A stretch of 23,878 nucleotides of DNA from Actinomycetota bacterium (GCA_947475125.1 CANJMX010000008.1:1-23878), one strand, 5' to 3'; shown: positions 1 to 7,990, counted from the first letter of the stretch. Translations and numbers: made by a program. The notes: a model not told the origin generated them from the sequence alone.

Positions 1-310
1 CGGCGGGGACGAAGATGGGGAGATTTCCCAGGCGGTAGTCGTAGATGCCCCAGATGAGCGAGCACAGGATCTCCGCTGCGGTGGCCACCACCACCACGAC
101 AGCGACCCGCGCCCGATCAAGCGGGGATAACGGGATGCACGAGACGAGCAGCACCGTCCAGGCCACCGCGGACAGCACGAGTTGCAGGCCGATACCCGCA
201 AGCGAGTCGAGCCAGAGGCCCGCCATGGTCAGCACGACGATGAAGGGGATGAACGCCCATGGCCGCCAGAGCAGACGAAGGGGATCACGAATTGCGACTG
301 CCGCGGTCAC
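1..310 (-). CDS. Hypothetical integral membrane protein, N-terminal part (runs off the window)
   Basis: Reading leftward from a GTG at 310 gives an uninterrupted frame of about 103 codons to the window edge. It begins VTAAVAIRDPLRLLWRPWAF and continues with hydrophobic stretches at about residues 18-38, 43-60 and 68-86, ending in an aromatic segment with GIYDYRLGNLPIFVP. This looks like a multi-pass membrane protein. The RLGN-P-FVP ending recalls a family of uncharacterised actinobacterial membrane proteins, but I cannot name a function. The start is uncertain: GTG at 310 has only a weak GGGAG about 14 nt upstream. It is divergent from the phoU-like gene, with 95 nt between them for both promoters. 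The C-terminal part lies outside the window. Confidence 0.6.
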   Translation of the reverse strand, partial: MTAAVAIRDPLRLLWRPWAFIPFIVVLTMAGLWLDSLAGIGLQLVLSAVAWTVLLVSCIPLSPLDRARVAVVVVVATAAEILCSLIWGIYDYRLGNLPIFVPA

Positions 311-393
311 GACGCCCGAGGGTACTCCCGGACGACAGAGGACCGCGGGTGAACGGGCCAATGGCATTGCGGGGCGACCCCGGGGAAGATCCG

Positions 394-405
394 TACGATC
401 CACCC
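394..405 (+). promoter_or_regulatory. Candidate -10 box for leaderless phoU-like transcript
   Basis: TACGAT at 394-399 fits the actinobacterial TANNNT -10 pattern and lies exactly 6 nt before the ATG at 406, so transcription would start at or next to the start codon. No Shine-Dalgarno sequence and no clear -35 are visible. Confidence 0.45.
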
Positions 406-1071
406 ATGCAATCGATGGATCTCGGCACGCAGATGGCAGGGGTGCGCGACGGGCTGGTCGAGATGGCCAGTGTGGTGCTGTCGCAGGTCGAGCAGGCCGT
501 GGATGCCTGGGAGACGCTTGATTCCGACCTCGCCACGCGGGTAATGGCGCAGGACGAGGCCGTCGACGAGCGCCTACTGGACCTGGATCTTCGTATCTAC
601 GAAGTGCATCTCGTGCACGCGCCGCTCGCGGGCGATCTGCGCCTTCTGCACGTGGGGCTCATCACCGCCGTGGCCCTTGAACGCGTGGGGGATCTCGCCG
701 TCTCCATCTCCCGACTGGCCGAATCGGTTCCCGCCGGCGGGTCGGTGCCCGACATCGACGCCATCATCCGCCGGATGTCGGCGCGTGCGGTTGACAGCCT
801 TGCCCGGGGCGTACAGGCGATCGCCCGGGTGGATGCGGATCTGGGCGACGAGGCGCGCATCGAGGCCGACACCGTGCGATTGATGCTCGAGGACGTCCGC
901 GCGGCGGCGTCAGATGAGACCCAGCAGGGCGACCGCGAGTGGATCACCGCATCGGTGCTGGTGGCCCGCCATCTGGAGCGCGTGGCCAACAACGCCGCCG
1001 AATTGGGAGGGCGGGTGCGATTCATCGCGACCGGAGAACCCTTCGCCCGAAACCCGCGCCCGTCGGACTAG
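406..1071 (+). CDS. phoU: PhoU-like phosphate signalling/uptake regulator
   Basis: The 221-aa product has the two-repeat three-helix layout of PhoU. Repeat 1 (about residues 5-105) carries acidic motifs, with DEAVDERLLDLD followed by the diagnostic LAGDLRLLHVGL and ALERVGDLAVSI. Repeat 2 (about 120-215) ends ARHLERVANNAAELGGRV, corresponding to the LERVGDHA motif with Asn in place of the usual metal-binding Asp. PhoU proteins act in the cytoplasm, linking the PstSCAB phosphate transporter to the PhoR-type kinase. No pst genes are in the window. ATG 406 is preferred over the upstream in-frame ATG at 259 because family similarity starts here and a TACGAT box sits 6 nt upstream. The stop overlaps that of the convergent 59-aa gene in a CTAG. 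Confidence 0.85.
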   Translation: MQSMDLGTQMAGVRDGLVEMASVVLSQVEQAVDAWETLDSDLATRVMAQDEAVDERLLDLDLRIYEVHLVHAPLAGDLRLLHVGLITAVALERVGDLAVSISRLAESVPAGGSVPDIDAIIRRMSARAVDSLARGVQAIARVDADLGDEARIEADTVRLMLEDVRAAASDETQQGDREWITASVLVARHLERVANNAAELGGRVRFIATGEPFARNPRPSD

Positions 1072-1247
1072 TCGTCCGTGCCCTTCGGCGGGGACGCGGG
1101 TGAATCGGCGCCGTCCGGGGACGCATCCCCGCGTGCCTCCTCCTCGACGGCCTCCAATGCCGCAATCGCGTCAAGGCGCGACAGCACGTCGTCGCCGCCG
1201 TCCATGGTCCGGAAACTGCTCCGGCGCGCCCGCTTAGCCTTCGCCAT
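1068..1247 (-). CDS. Small charged hypothetical protein (59 aa), last gene of the repair operon
   Basis: An ATG at 1247 is preceded by a good Shine-Dalgarno sequence (GGAGG, 6 nt upstream) and opens a 59-codon frame. The N-terminus is very basic (MAKAKRARRSSFRT). A predicted short amphipathic helix follows (about residues 20-39, DDVLSRLDAIAALEAVEEEA), then an acidic Ser/Pro-rich tail. The gene starts 14 nt after the Nudix gene stop, so it is probably co-transcribed with it. I do not recognise the family. The basic head and acidic tail would suit nucleic-acid or protein binding, but that is a guess. Its TAG stop overlaps the phoU-like TAG in a shared CTAG at 1068-1071. Confidence 0.65.
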   Translation of the reverse strand: MAKAKRARRSSFRTMDGGDDVLSRLDAIAALEAVEEEARGDASPDGADSPASPPKGTDD

Positions 1248-1261
1248 ATAAACCTCCGTCG

Positions 1262-1705
1262 TTACGAGCCTGATCGTACCGGGCGCCTGCGGCGTCGCCG
1301 TCGCCGGCGTCGCCCGATGCCATCACCGGCGAGTGCCGCCACCAGCCGGTCGTCGGCCGGAGGGAAGTCGTACCGGAGCAGATCCTCGCGGCGCACCCAT
1401 CGGAACTGGGGGCTCACGATGGCCCTCGGGCGCTGGAGTGGCGGGTACGAACAGGCGTAGAACCGAAGGCGCAGTGGGCCGGCATCCTCGCGCCAGATCA
1501 TTCGCGGGTCACCGATCTCAATGTTGAGCTCCTCGCGCAGTTCGCGACGCAGCGCCGCGATGTCGCGCTCCCCGGGCTCACGCTTGCCGCCCGGGAACTC
1601 CCATCGCCCCGCGTTGCCCGACGTCTTCGGGCGCTGCGTAATGAGGATCCAGCCACCGCGCTCGATGACCGCGGCCACAACGATGATGGGTTCCTTGCGT
1701 CTCAT
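1262..1705 (-). CDS. Nudix hydrolase (MutT-type NTP pyrophosphohydrolase) with poly-Arg tail
   Basis: The 147-aa protein has the Nudix box (Gx5Ex7REUxEExGU) at residues 40-62: G40, E46, R54-E55-L56, E58-E59, with Asn61 replacing the usual last Gly. Upstream WEFPGGKREPGE and the RPKTSGNAGRWEF segment match MutT-type (d)NTP diphosphatases, which remove 8-oxo-dGTP or other damaged nucleotides. The ATG overlaps the mutY stop as ATGA, so translation is probably coupled. MutY and MutT act in the same 8-oxoguanine pathway, which supports this role, but substrate specificity cannot be read from the sequence. Near the C-terminus there are ten consecutive arginines encoded by mixed codons (CGA, CGC, CGG, AGG), followed by PVRSGS. 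Confidence 0.88.
   Translation of the reverse strand: MRRKEPIIVVAAVIERGGWILITQRPKTSGNAGRWEFPGGKREPGERDIAALRRELREELNIEIGDPRMIWREDAGPLRLRFYACSYPPLQRPRAIVSPQFRWVRREDLLRYDFPPADDRLVAALAGDGIGRRRRRRRRRRPVRSGS
1273..1278 (-). promoter_or_regulatory. Possible internal -10 box for the 59-aa gene
   Basis: On the minus strand TACGAT lies inside the last codons of the Nudix gene, 25 nt before the ATG at 1247, and would give a short leader containing the GGAGG. It may only reflect coding sequence; no -35 is evident. Confidence 0.25.
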
Positions 1706-2499
1706 CGGAGCGCCGCCCGGCCCACCGGCACCAGAGAATGCCCCCGGCGCTCGGCGAGTCCATCGCCCACCAGACTGTCGGCCGCCTCCGGGTCGGATGA
1801 CACCGGGGCCCGCCCCCGCTCGGTGAGGGTGCGCAGCAACGTCCCCCGGCGCTGGCGCAACGAACCCTCGTATGGGGACTGGCGGCGCGTCGGGGGCGTG
1901 ACCTCATGCACCACACCGGCATCGGCTGCCGGACACGCCGTGCGCAGCGGGCAGCCGTCGTCGCACCGGGGCGTCCGGGCACTGCACACCTCGCGCCCGA
2001 GATCCATCAGGGCCTGACCTACATCCCACCCACGCCCGCGGGGCGTTCCGGGCCAGCCCCCGGGAAACCGCCGCGCCACAACCCGCCGGATGTTCACGTC
2101 CTCGGGCAGCACGGCCTCCCCGTCGGCGAAGCAGCGGATTGCGGCGGCCGTGTACGCGCCGACGCCCGGCAGGTCAGTGAGGTGGTCGGAACCCGGCCAG
2201 CCGTGGTCGCTGATGATGCCCGCGGCGGCATGCAGGTTGCGCGCACGGCGCGGGTAGCCGAGCCCCTGCCACTGCGCAAGCACGTCTCCCAGCGGAGCAG
2301 CGGCCAGATCAGCAGCCCCCGGCCAGCGCGTCATCCAGGCCTCGTAGTACGGAACAACCCGCGACACCTGAGTGGACTGGAGCATGACCTCGGACACAAG
2401 GATGGCCCAGCGATCACGCGTATGGCGCCACGGAAAGTCGTGCCCCTCGCGGCCAAACCAGCGGATGAGTGCCCGTACTGCACAGGCATCGGGGGTCAT
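1702..2499 (-). CDS. mutY: A/G-specific adenine DNA glycosylase MutY (short actinobacterial form)
   Basis: The 265-aa protein belongs to the HhH-GPD base-excision family that removes A opposite 8-oxoG. Visible motifs are FPWR (22-25), the catalytic Glu37 in SEVMLQSTQV (usually LQQTQV), a helix-hairpin-helix with LPGVGAYTAAAI (110-121), and the catalytic Asp134 in DVNIRRVVAR. The Fe-S cluster cysteines are C172, C179, C183 and C189. Their spacing is C-x6-C-x3-C-x5-C, one residue longer than the canonical x6-x2-x5. The C-terminus is short and has no recognisable MutT-like 8-oxoG-reading domain, but a separate Nudix gene follows immediately. ATG 2499 is favoured because family similarity starts here. 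GTG 2505 is possible, and longer in-frame starts lie inside the upstream exonuclease gene. Confidence 0.9.
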   Translation of the reverse strand: MTPDACAVRALIRWFGREGHDFPWRHTRDRWAILVSEVMLQSTQVSRVVPYYEAWMTRWPGAADLAAAPLGDVLAQWQGLGYPRRARNLHAAAGIISDHGWPGSDHLTDLPGVGAYTAAAIRCFADGEAVLPEDVNIRRVVARRFPGGWPGTPRGRGWDVGQALMDLGREVCSARTPRCDDGCPLRTACPAADAGVVHEVTPPTRRQSPYEGSLRQRRGTLLRTLTERGRAPVSSDPEAADSLVGDGLAERRGHSLVPVGRAALR

Positions 2500-2554
2500 C
2501 GTCACCCGCCGAGTGTCCCATGCGCGTTCGGCGTATGACGCCCGCGCGGTGAGA

Positions 2555-4429
2555 TCACGCGGCGGCGGCGATCCCGGGCTCGGCATCGGTCTCGACCAGA
2601 AGGAGCGATTGAGCGGCCCTGCGAAGGGCATCCACAAGGGCACCCGCGCGTGATGGCGCAGGAATGAGCGCTGGGTGCCCCGAGCGCGAGGCCACGCGAC
2701 GGCGCACCAACGCGATCTCCTCAAGTGCCTCGGGCGGGAGCGGCTCATGCGTACGTGGGGCCCCCAGGGCCGCGAGGATGCGGTGGGCTGCACCGGCCTC
2801 TGATCCTGCGTTCACCTCCACCCGCGCGATGACCAGACCATCACGCACCACGAACGCCACCACCTGACCATCCTGCGCCCCATCCTCCACCAACACGCAA
2901 CGGGCATCGCGGGCCCGGGCGAGCGCAGCGATTTCGGCGATCACGCCAACCAGGGCATCGATCTCGGCCGTGTAGGCGCCATCGTCGAGTACCCCGGCGC
3001 GCGCTGCCCGGTCGATGAGCACGGCCGTCTCCTCGGCTGAGGCGATCGGGTCGTCCCCCAGCACGCGGCGGCATGCGACCGGAGGCCCCCCCTCGGCCTC
3101 TGACAGCGGCAGCAGCACCTGCAGGGCGTCGCTGGCCAGCAACGCGGTGCGCTCTGCGGCGAGGGGCCCGAAGTGCTCCCCGGCCCGGGACGCTCGCGCG
3201 ACCGCGGTGATGCGTACGTCGTCACCGGCAGCGGATAGCCGGAGGTAGCGCCGCGACCGGCTGCCGACGGCAGGACGGTTACAGGTGGGAGCGAGTTCGG
3301 TGATCAGGCGATGCGCCCGCAACTGGGCCTCGAACTCGGATCCGGTCTCCTCATGATCCACCCGGTCGGCGGCCTCCACCGCCCGCTCAATGAGCCGGCC
3401 GTGGCGTTTGCCCGACGCGAAATACCCGCGCACGCGGCGCCGGATATTTGGGGCGCACCCCACATGAACCACGCGCCCCTGCGCGTCGCGCATGAGGTAC
3501 ACGCCGGTCGTCGCCGGGAGGTCCTCCGCCAAGGCAACCTTATGCGCCATGCGACCGCCGCCCGGTTGCCCGAGGGCCACGGCGTGATCAAGCGGCGTTG
3601 CACCGCCATCGGCCATCAGATCGACCAACCGCGCAAGCACGACCGCCGTCGCTTCGGCATCTGCGAGCGCGCGGTGGCGCGCGGTTATGGTGACGCCCGC
3701 CCAGTCGGCGAGGGTCCCGAGATCGTGCCGTTCCACTCGCGGACCGAGCAGGCGGCGCGCCAGCACAAGGGTGTCGAGCCACGCGTTGTGGAAGTAGTCG
3801 CCCATGAGCCGTCGGCGCTCGTAGTTGAGGAAGCGCAGATCGAATGGTGCGTTGTGCGCCACCAGCACATCAGACCCCGCGAAGTCGATGAATTGCCGCA
3901 GGGCAATCTCAATTCCGGGTGCGCCGCGCACCATCGAATCGTCGATACCGGTGATTCCCGTGATGTGTGCCGGAATAGGGCGTCCAGGGTCGACGAGCGT
4001 GGAGAATCGGTCCACAACAACCAGGCCCTCCACCCGGACGGCGCCGATCTCGGTGATTCGCGAGGCGCCGGGTGAGCCCCCGGTGGTCTCAAGGTCCACG
4101 ATGCAGAGCGGCACATCGGCAATGGCTGGGGAGGACCCACCACCCGCTGCTGAGGTCAGGCACACCGCGCCATGGGCATCCCACTCCAGACGGGAGTCGC
4201 CATCAACGATGGTGGCCACCAGCCGCTGGGCGACCTCGAGCGGGCACCCCTCAATGCCGAGCACGACGGCGACGGCGTCGGCCGCAGGGACCGGGGCCCC
4301 GCGGCGGGCCACAAACACCTGCAAACGGTCACCCGCGCTGGCTGCGGGCTCCGACCCGGGCGACGGCGCCACGGAAGGGATCGAAGACGAGTGTGACGAC
4401 GGTTCAGGTGATGCCATTGGTGAGCACAT
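2555..4429 (-). CDS. DnaQ-type DEDDh exonuclease fused to GIY-YIG (UvrC/Cho-like) domain
   Basis: The 624-aa protein starts with a Ser/Pro-rich tail and a small N-terminal domain (about 35-100). A DEDDh 3'-5' exonuclease domain follows (about 106-270) with ExoI VDLETTG (D112, E114), ExoII HNAPFDLRFL (D197) and ExoIII HRALAD (H252, D257). Next comes a GIY-YIG domain (about 305-385) with GVYLM, HVGCAPNIRRRVRGYF, SEFEAQL and PTCN, then a C-terminal region of about 235 aa. Such fusions are known in actinobacteria as DnaQ-UvrC/Cho-like proteins with presumed roles in DNA repair. In the GIY-YIG motif the second Tyr is His322 and the UvrC Lys position is Cys325. It heads the minus-strand operon, with mutY starting 55 nt after its stop. 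ATG 4429 has a G-rich stretch about 8 nt upstream; ATG 4417 is an alternative. Confidence 0.88.
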   Translation of the reverse strand: MCSPMASPEPSSHSSSIPSVAPSPGSEPAASAGDRLQVFVARRGAPVPAADAVAVVLGIEGCPLEVAQRLVATIVDGDSRLEWDAHGAVCLTSAAGGGSSPAIADVPLCIVDLETTGGSPGASRITEIGAVRVEGLVVVDRFSTLVDPGRPIPAHITGITGIDDSMVRGAPGIEIALRQFIDFAGSDVLVAHNAPFDLRFLNYERRRLMGDYFHNAWLDTLVLARRLLGPRVERHDLGTLADWAGVTITARHRALADAEATAVVLARLVDLMADGGATPLDHAVALGQPGGGRMAHKVALAEDLPATTGVYLMRDAQGRVVHVGCAPNIRRRVRGYFASGKRHGRLIERAVEAADRVDHEETGSEFEAQLRAHRLITELAPTCNRPAVGSRSRRYLRLSAAGDDVRITAVARASRAGEHFGPLAAERTALLASDALQVLLPLSEAEGGPPVACRRVLGDDPIASAEETAVLIDRAARAGVLDDGAYTAEIDALVGVIAEIAALARARDARCVLVEDGAQDGQVVAFVVRDGLVIARVEVNAGSEAGAAHRILAALGAPRTHEPLPPEALEEIALVRRRVASRSGHPALIPAPSRAGALVDALRRAAQSLLLVETDAEPGIAAAA

Positions 4430-4508
4430 TACGGTCGCCCCCCGACGGCCCCGACGCCATGCCGGAGCCGCGATGCCGACCTTCCCGGGTGCTGGGGCCT
4501 GCTCCGGT

Positions 4509-4520
4509 TATCCTTCCCCC
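4509..4520 (+). promoter_or_regulatory. Candidate -10 box for leaderless marR transcript
   Basis: TATCCT at 4509-4514 lies 6 nt before ATG 4521, with no Shine-Dalgarno sequence between them. This is the same arrangement as at 394-405 and 12307-12318. Confidence 0.4.
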
Positions 4521-5021
4521 ATGGCGACACCGCGATCACATCCGTCACCCCCCACCGGCGACCTCGACGCGACCGAGATGGTCGCGTGGGGCGGACTTCT
4601 GCGCACACATGCCGCACTGGTGCGGGAACTCGACGACGAGATGCAGGCCGCCCACGGGATCTCCCTCACCCAGTACGAGGTCCTGCTGCTGCTCTCGCGG
4701 TCCGACGACGGCGCGCTGCGCATGAATGAACTGGCCGACGGGGCGCTCTTGTCATTGTCCGGCCTCTCTCGCCTGGTGGACCGCCTGGTAACCCTCGGGT
4801 TGGTCGAGCGCGCCCAGTGCCCCACCGACCGGCGTGGGGCCTTCGCTGTCATCACGCCCACCGGGCGGGACCGCTTCGCAGCTGCTCGACCTGTGCATTT
4901 GGATGCCGTCCGGCGCCGGTTCATCGACCGGCTGTCGCCCGACGCCGTCTCGGCGCTCGCGGCGGCCTGGACGACCCTCGGTGCCAGCGGTGACGGGGAG
5001 CGCGAGCCCGAAGGGGACTAG
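4521..5021 (+). CDS. MarR-family transcriptional regulator
   Basis: The 166-aa protein has a MarR-type winged helix-turn-helix. A dimerisation helix (about 20-45) contains LVRELDDEMQAAHGISLTQYEVLLLL, with recognition elements following: LRMNELADGALLSLSGLSRLVDRLVTLGLVER, and the wing with CPTDRRGAFAVITPTGRDRF. MarR proteins are usually dimeric repressors released by small aromatic ligands or oxidation, often acting on a divergent or nearby gene. Here the divergent gene is the exonuclease fusion, 91 nt away, but no clear palindromic operator stood out. The stop overlaps the convergent amidase stop in a CTAG at 5018-5021. Ligand and targets cannot be inferred. Confidence 0.88.
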   Translation: MATPRSHPSPPTGDLDATEMVAWGGLLRTHAALVRELDDEMQAAHGISLTQYEVLLLLSRSDDGALRMNELADGALLSLSGLSRLVDRLVTLGLVERAQCPTDRRGAFAVITPTGRDRFAAARPVHLDAVRRRFIDRLSPDAVSALAAAWTTLGASGDGEREPEGD

Positions 5022-6043
5022 CGAATGCGGGCGGGTACGTCGCCGCGCGCGTTGACGCGGATACCCGGAAGGGCCACGGCCACGTTCAGGCGACCGCGGC
5101 GGCGCGGAACCGCGAGCAGCGCCTTGCCATCACCGCGCGTGCTCACCGACACGCCCTTGCCATTGGGCAGGCGCGCAGTGAGTGGCACTCCTGCCATCGG
5201 GATGCCGGACTGGTCAATGACCGTGGCCACCCACAGATCGCCGCGTGACGGGTTGATGCCGGCCCGACGCGAGACGGCTCCGCCCGACCGGGCAAGGCTG
5301 ATCTTGGTGGGCACCGGCTGCTGCACGACACCGGCCCCGAGCATTCCCGCATAGTTGAGGACCCCCGTGCCGATACCCTCGGCCATGGCCTGGCGCACAT
5401 CCGGGCTTGCAACGGCCAGAGCATCTGTGGGGTTTGACAGGAACGCCCCCTCCACCAGCACCGCGGGCATCGCGCTGTTGCGAAGCACGTAGAAGTTGGC
5501 CTCGCGCACACCGCGGTCGGTGAGCAGGAGCCGGGCGATCACCGACTGCTGGATGGCCAGCGCCAGGGCACGCGAGGCCGGACCGGTACCGGTGAACACG
5601 TACGTCTCAGTTCCCGTTCCGAGGGCTGACGATGCACTGTTCTGGTGAATTGACACGAACAACTGTGCCGCCTGGGCATTCGCCAGATCGGTGCGGGCCT
5701 TGAGATCCGCGCCCTCGCTGACGTAGGGGACATCACCCCCGGCGCTATCGGTGTTGCGGGTCATCAGCGTGGGCACGCCATTGGCCTGAAGAATCGCATT
5801 GAGCCGCTGACCGACGTCGAGGTTGACGTCCTTCTCGAAGATCAGCGGGTTTCCGGCGGCATCCGCGCGGGGGGTGAGCCCTGTGACCGTGCCGGGGGGC
5901 AGTGAACCCACGGCGCCGCTATCGGCCCCCCCATGCCCTGGGTCGATCGCGACGAGTGGCAGGCCGAGTGCCGAGGCGGCAGATGCCGCCCCGATGGCCA
6001 ACGCCACGAGGAGTGTCCGGATGCGGGGCACCGGGGCATTCAA
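5018..6043 (-). CDS. Secreted N-acetylmuramoyl-L-alanine amidase (Amidase_3) with C-terminal beta domain
   Basis: The product is 341 aa from the TTG at 6043, or 337 aa from the GTG at 6031. A Sec-type signal peptide (basic PRIR, then a hydrophobic Ala/Leu-rich segment) precedes a zinc amidase domain (about 28-235). It carries IDPGHGGADSGA (zinc His37), FEKDVNLDV (Glu70), SIHQNS (His133) and the catalytic Glu198 in LVEGAFLSN. The enzyme cleaves the lactyl-amide bond between MurNAc and L-Ala in peptidoglycan. The last ~95 residues form a Val/Arg-rich beta domain reminiscent of Ig-like modules (GVPLTARLPNGKGVSV), perhaps for cell-wall binding. The start is uncertain because neither candidate has a Shine-Dalgarno sequence. 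The divergent propeller gene begins 87 nt away. Confidence 0.9.
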   Translation of the reverse strand: MNAPVPRIRTLLVALAIGAASAASALGLPLVAIDPGHGGADSGAVGSLPPGTVTGLTPRADAAGNPLIFEKDVNLDVGQRLNAILQANGVPTLMTRNTDSAGGDVPYVSEGADLKARTDLANAQAAQLFVSIHQNSASSALGTGTETYVFTGTGPASRALALAIQQSVIARLLLTDRGVREANFYVLRNSAMPAVLVEGAFLSNPTDALAVASPDVRQAMAEGIGTGVLNYAGMLGAGVVQQPVPTKISLARSGGAVSRRAGINPSRGDLWVATVIDQSGIPMAGVPLTARLPNGKGVSVSTRGDGKALLAVPRRRGRLNVAVALPGIRVNARGDVPARIR

Positions 6044-6116
6044 GCCGCAACCGGTGTCCCCATGCCGGATCGTGTTGCGACGGCACCTGAGGGCGGTCGG
6101 TGACCGGGGGCACGAC

Positions 6117-6130
6117 TACCCTCCCCGTCC
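6117..6130 (+). promoter_or_regulatory. Candidate -10 box upstream of propeller gene
   Basis: TACCCT at 6117-6122 lies 8 nt before ATG 6131. There is no Shine-Dalgarno sequence, so a leaderless or very short leader transcript is plausible. Confidence 0.35.
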
Positions 6131-7990
6131 ATGCCGGTCCGCACCCTGTTCGCGCTCGCCATCGGGGCGACTCTTGTCGTGCCTGTGGCCCTTGGCGCCG
6201 CCGGGGACGTCACGCGTGCGACCCTCACAGACGCCGGTACCCAACTCGCCCAAGCTGCCGATGGACCAGTCATCTCCGGCGATGCCATGCATGTGCTCTT
6301 CACGTCAACCGGTGGCTTCAGCGGGGTCGCAACCGGGTTCGTGCGGCAACTCTTCTCGCACGACGTCACCACCGGTCGCAATACCCTGGTGTCGTCCAGT
6401 GCCACCGGGTCGCCCACGCAGTCGGATGTCGACGATGCGGCGAGCCGCACCAGCACCCCCTATGCGCTCTCATTCAACGGCCGCTACGTCGTATTCACCT
6501 CAACGGCCTCGGGGCTCGTGGCGGGTGATTCGAACGGGCGCGCACGCGACGTATTCCGCAAGGACCTCGTCACCGGGGCCATCACGATCGTCTCCCGCGA
6601 CTCCGCCGGTGCCCAACCCGCTGCCGGAGTAACCGGAGACCCCTCCGTCTCGGCCGATGGGTCGCGCGTGGCATTTACGTCGGGCGATGCCCCGCTCGTG
6701 GCGTCAGACACCAATGCGGTTGCTGACATCTATGTGGCCGACCTTCGCACCCGTTCCATCAATCTCATCAGCCGGACGGCAGCAGGCGCGCAGTCACCCG
6801 CTGCCACCGGGCACGCATCGATAAGCGCAGACGGTCGCGCTGTGGCATTTGAGGGTGGCGGGGCCGCCTCGGTGCTGGCACCGGCCGACGCCGATTCCAT
6901 GCCCGATATCTACGTCGCACGGATTGCACCGCGCACGATCACGCTCGCCAGCCAGCCGCCCAGCGGACAGCCGGATGCCACAGCCTGTCTGCCATCGCTG
7001 TCGGGCACGGGTACGCGGGTCGCATTTATGTCGGGAGCCACCATGACCGACTGCGGCGTGGCCACGGGGGCCCGGGCGATTGACGTACGCGACATCCCGG
7101 CACAGACCACCACCCGGGCATCCGACCCCGTCACCGGGGCGAGCGGGGGCGCGGTGATGGCCTTCGACGGCGATCGCGTGGCCTTTGCCGATGCCGCAAC
7201 TCCCACGGCAGTACAGGTGCGCGCCACCGTCGCGGGCTCGCTCACCCGGGTGTCGCAGACCGCGACCGGGACCACGCTCGGTGCCGATGCCTCACGGCCG
7301 GCCCTCTCGGGGAGCGGCCGCCTTGCGGGATTCGCCTTTCTCGACCCGCTGGTTGGCGTCACCCCGGTGCCGGGCGACACCAACCGGCAGATCGACGCCT
7401 TCACCGGCGATCTCGGTGGCGGGGACACGACTGCACCCGCCCTCGGCGCCACGGTCACCCCGGCGGGCGCGAAGGTGATCATCGCCGGGCGTGCCACCGA
7501 TGTCTCGGGCGTGATGGACGTGACCGTCGGGGGCCGGTACGCCGCGGTGGCCGATGACGGCTCGTTCGCGGTGCGCATCACTCCCGGCGTGGGCAGCCGC
7601 GCGATTCCCGTGGTGGCGCGCGACGTGACCGGCCTTTCCACCAGCACCACCGTCGCAACCTCCCGTGATGCATCCGGCCGTACTCCGGGATCGAGTCCGG
7701 CACGGCCCCAGAGGATCCGTGTGACCATCGTGGGGCGCACAGCACATGTGCGGTTTCGCACCGGCATCAGTGCCATGTGCCGGGTTGAGATACGCAAGCG
7801 GGTCACCGGATCGGTGCACCTGTCGTCGTTCCACGTGCTGAGGGCGCGCCAGGGCCGTCGGGCCGCTGGCACCCACGTGGTGCGACTGCCCCTGCCCAAG
7901 ACCATGCGGGCGGGCCAATACCAGGTACGCGTGCTCATGTCGTCGGCACGCGGGTTGGGCACTGCGGCAGCCACGTTCATCCTGCGCTGA
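6131..7990 (+). CDS. Secreted TolB/PD40-type beta-propeller protein with Ig-like C-terminus
   Basis: The 619-aa protein begins with a signal peptide (VRTLFALAIGATLVVPVALG, cleavage likely after ALGAAG). Residues ~45-420 contain repeated propeller blades with the PD40 signature, for example SFNGRYVVFTSTASGLV, SVSADGSRVAFTSGDAPLV and SISADGRAVAFEGGG, each followed by a D-x-Y/F-x-x-D-L type strand. From about residue 430 an Ig-like segment (DTTAPALGATVTPAGAKV) and a basic beta-rich tail follow. Proteins of this kind are extracytoplasmic, and their partner or ligand is usually unknown. No sortase motif or lipobox was seen. The stop overlaps the next ATG (TGATG), so the two genes are coupled. Confidence 0.82.
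   Translation: MPVRTLFALAIGATLVVPVALGAAGDVTRATLTDAGTQLAQAADGPVISGDAMHVLFTSTGGFSGVATGFVRQLFSHDVTTGRNTLVSSSATGSPTQSDVDDAASRTSTPYALSFNGRYVVFTSTASGLVAGDSNGRARDVFRKDLVTGAITIVSRDSAGAQPAAGVTGDPSVSADGSRVAFTSGDAPLVASDTNAVADIYVADLRTRSINLISRTAAGAQSPAATGHASISADGRAVAFEGGGAASVLAPADADSMPDIYVARIAPRTITLASQPPSGQPDATACLPSLSGTGTRVAFMSGATMTDCGVATGARAIDVRDIPAQTTTRASDPVTGASGGAVMAFDGDRVAFADAATPTAVQVRATVAGSLTRVSQTATGTTLGADASRPALSGSGRLAGFAFLDPLVGVTPVPGDTNRQIDAFTGDLGGGDTTAPALGATVTPAGAKVIIAGRATDVSGVMDVTVGGRYAAVADDGSFAVRITPGVGSRAIPVVARDVTGLSTSTTVATSRDASGRTPGSSPARPQRIRVTIVGRTAHVRFRTGISAMCRVEIRKRVTGSVHLSSFHVLRARQGRRAAGTHVVRLPLPKTMRAGQYQVRVLMSSARGLGTAAATFILR

Noticed and set aside
2500..2793. N-terminal extension of MutY
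   Set aside because: It overlaps the upstream exonuclease gene, and family similarity starts at MTPDACAV, so ATG 2499 is used.
3311..4075. Long plus-strand ORF antisense to the exonuclease gene
   Set aside because: The opposite strand carries clear DEDDh and GIY-YIG motifs; this ORF reflects GC-rich codon bias.
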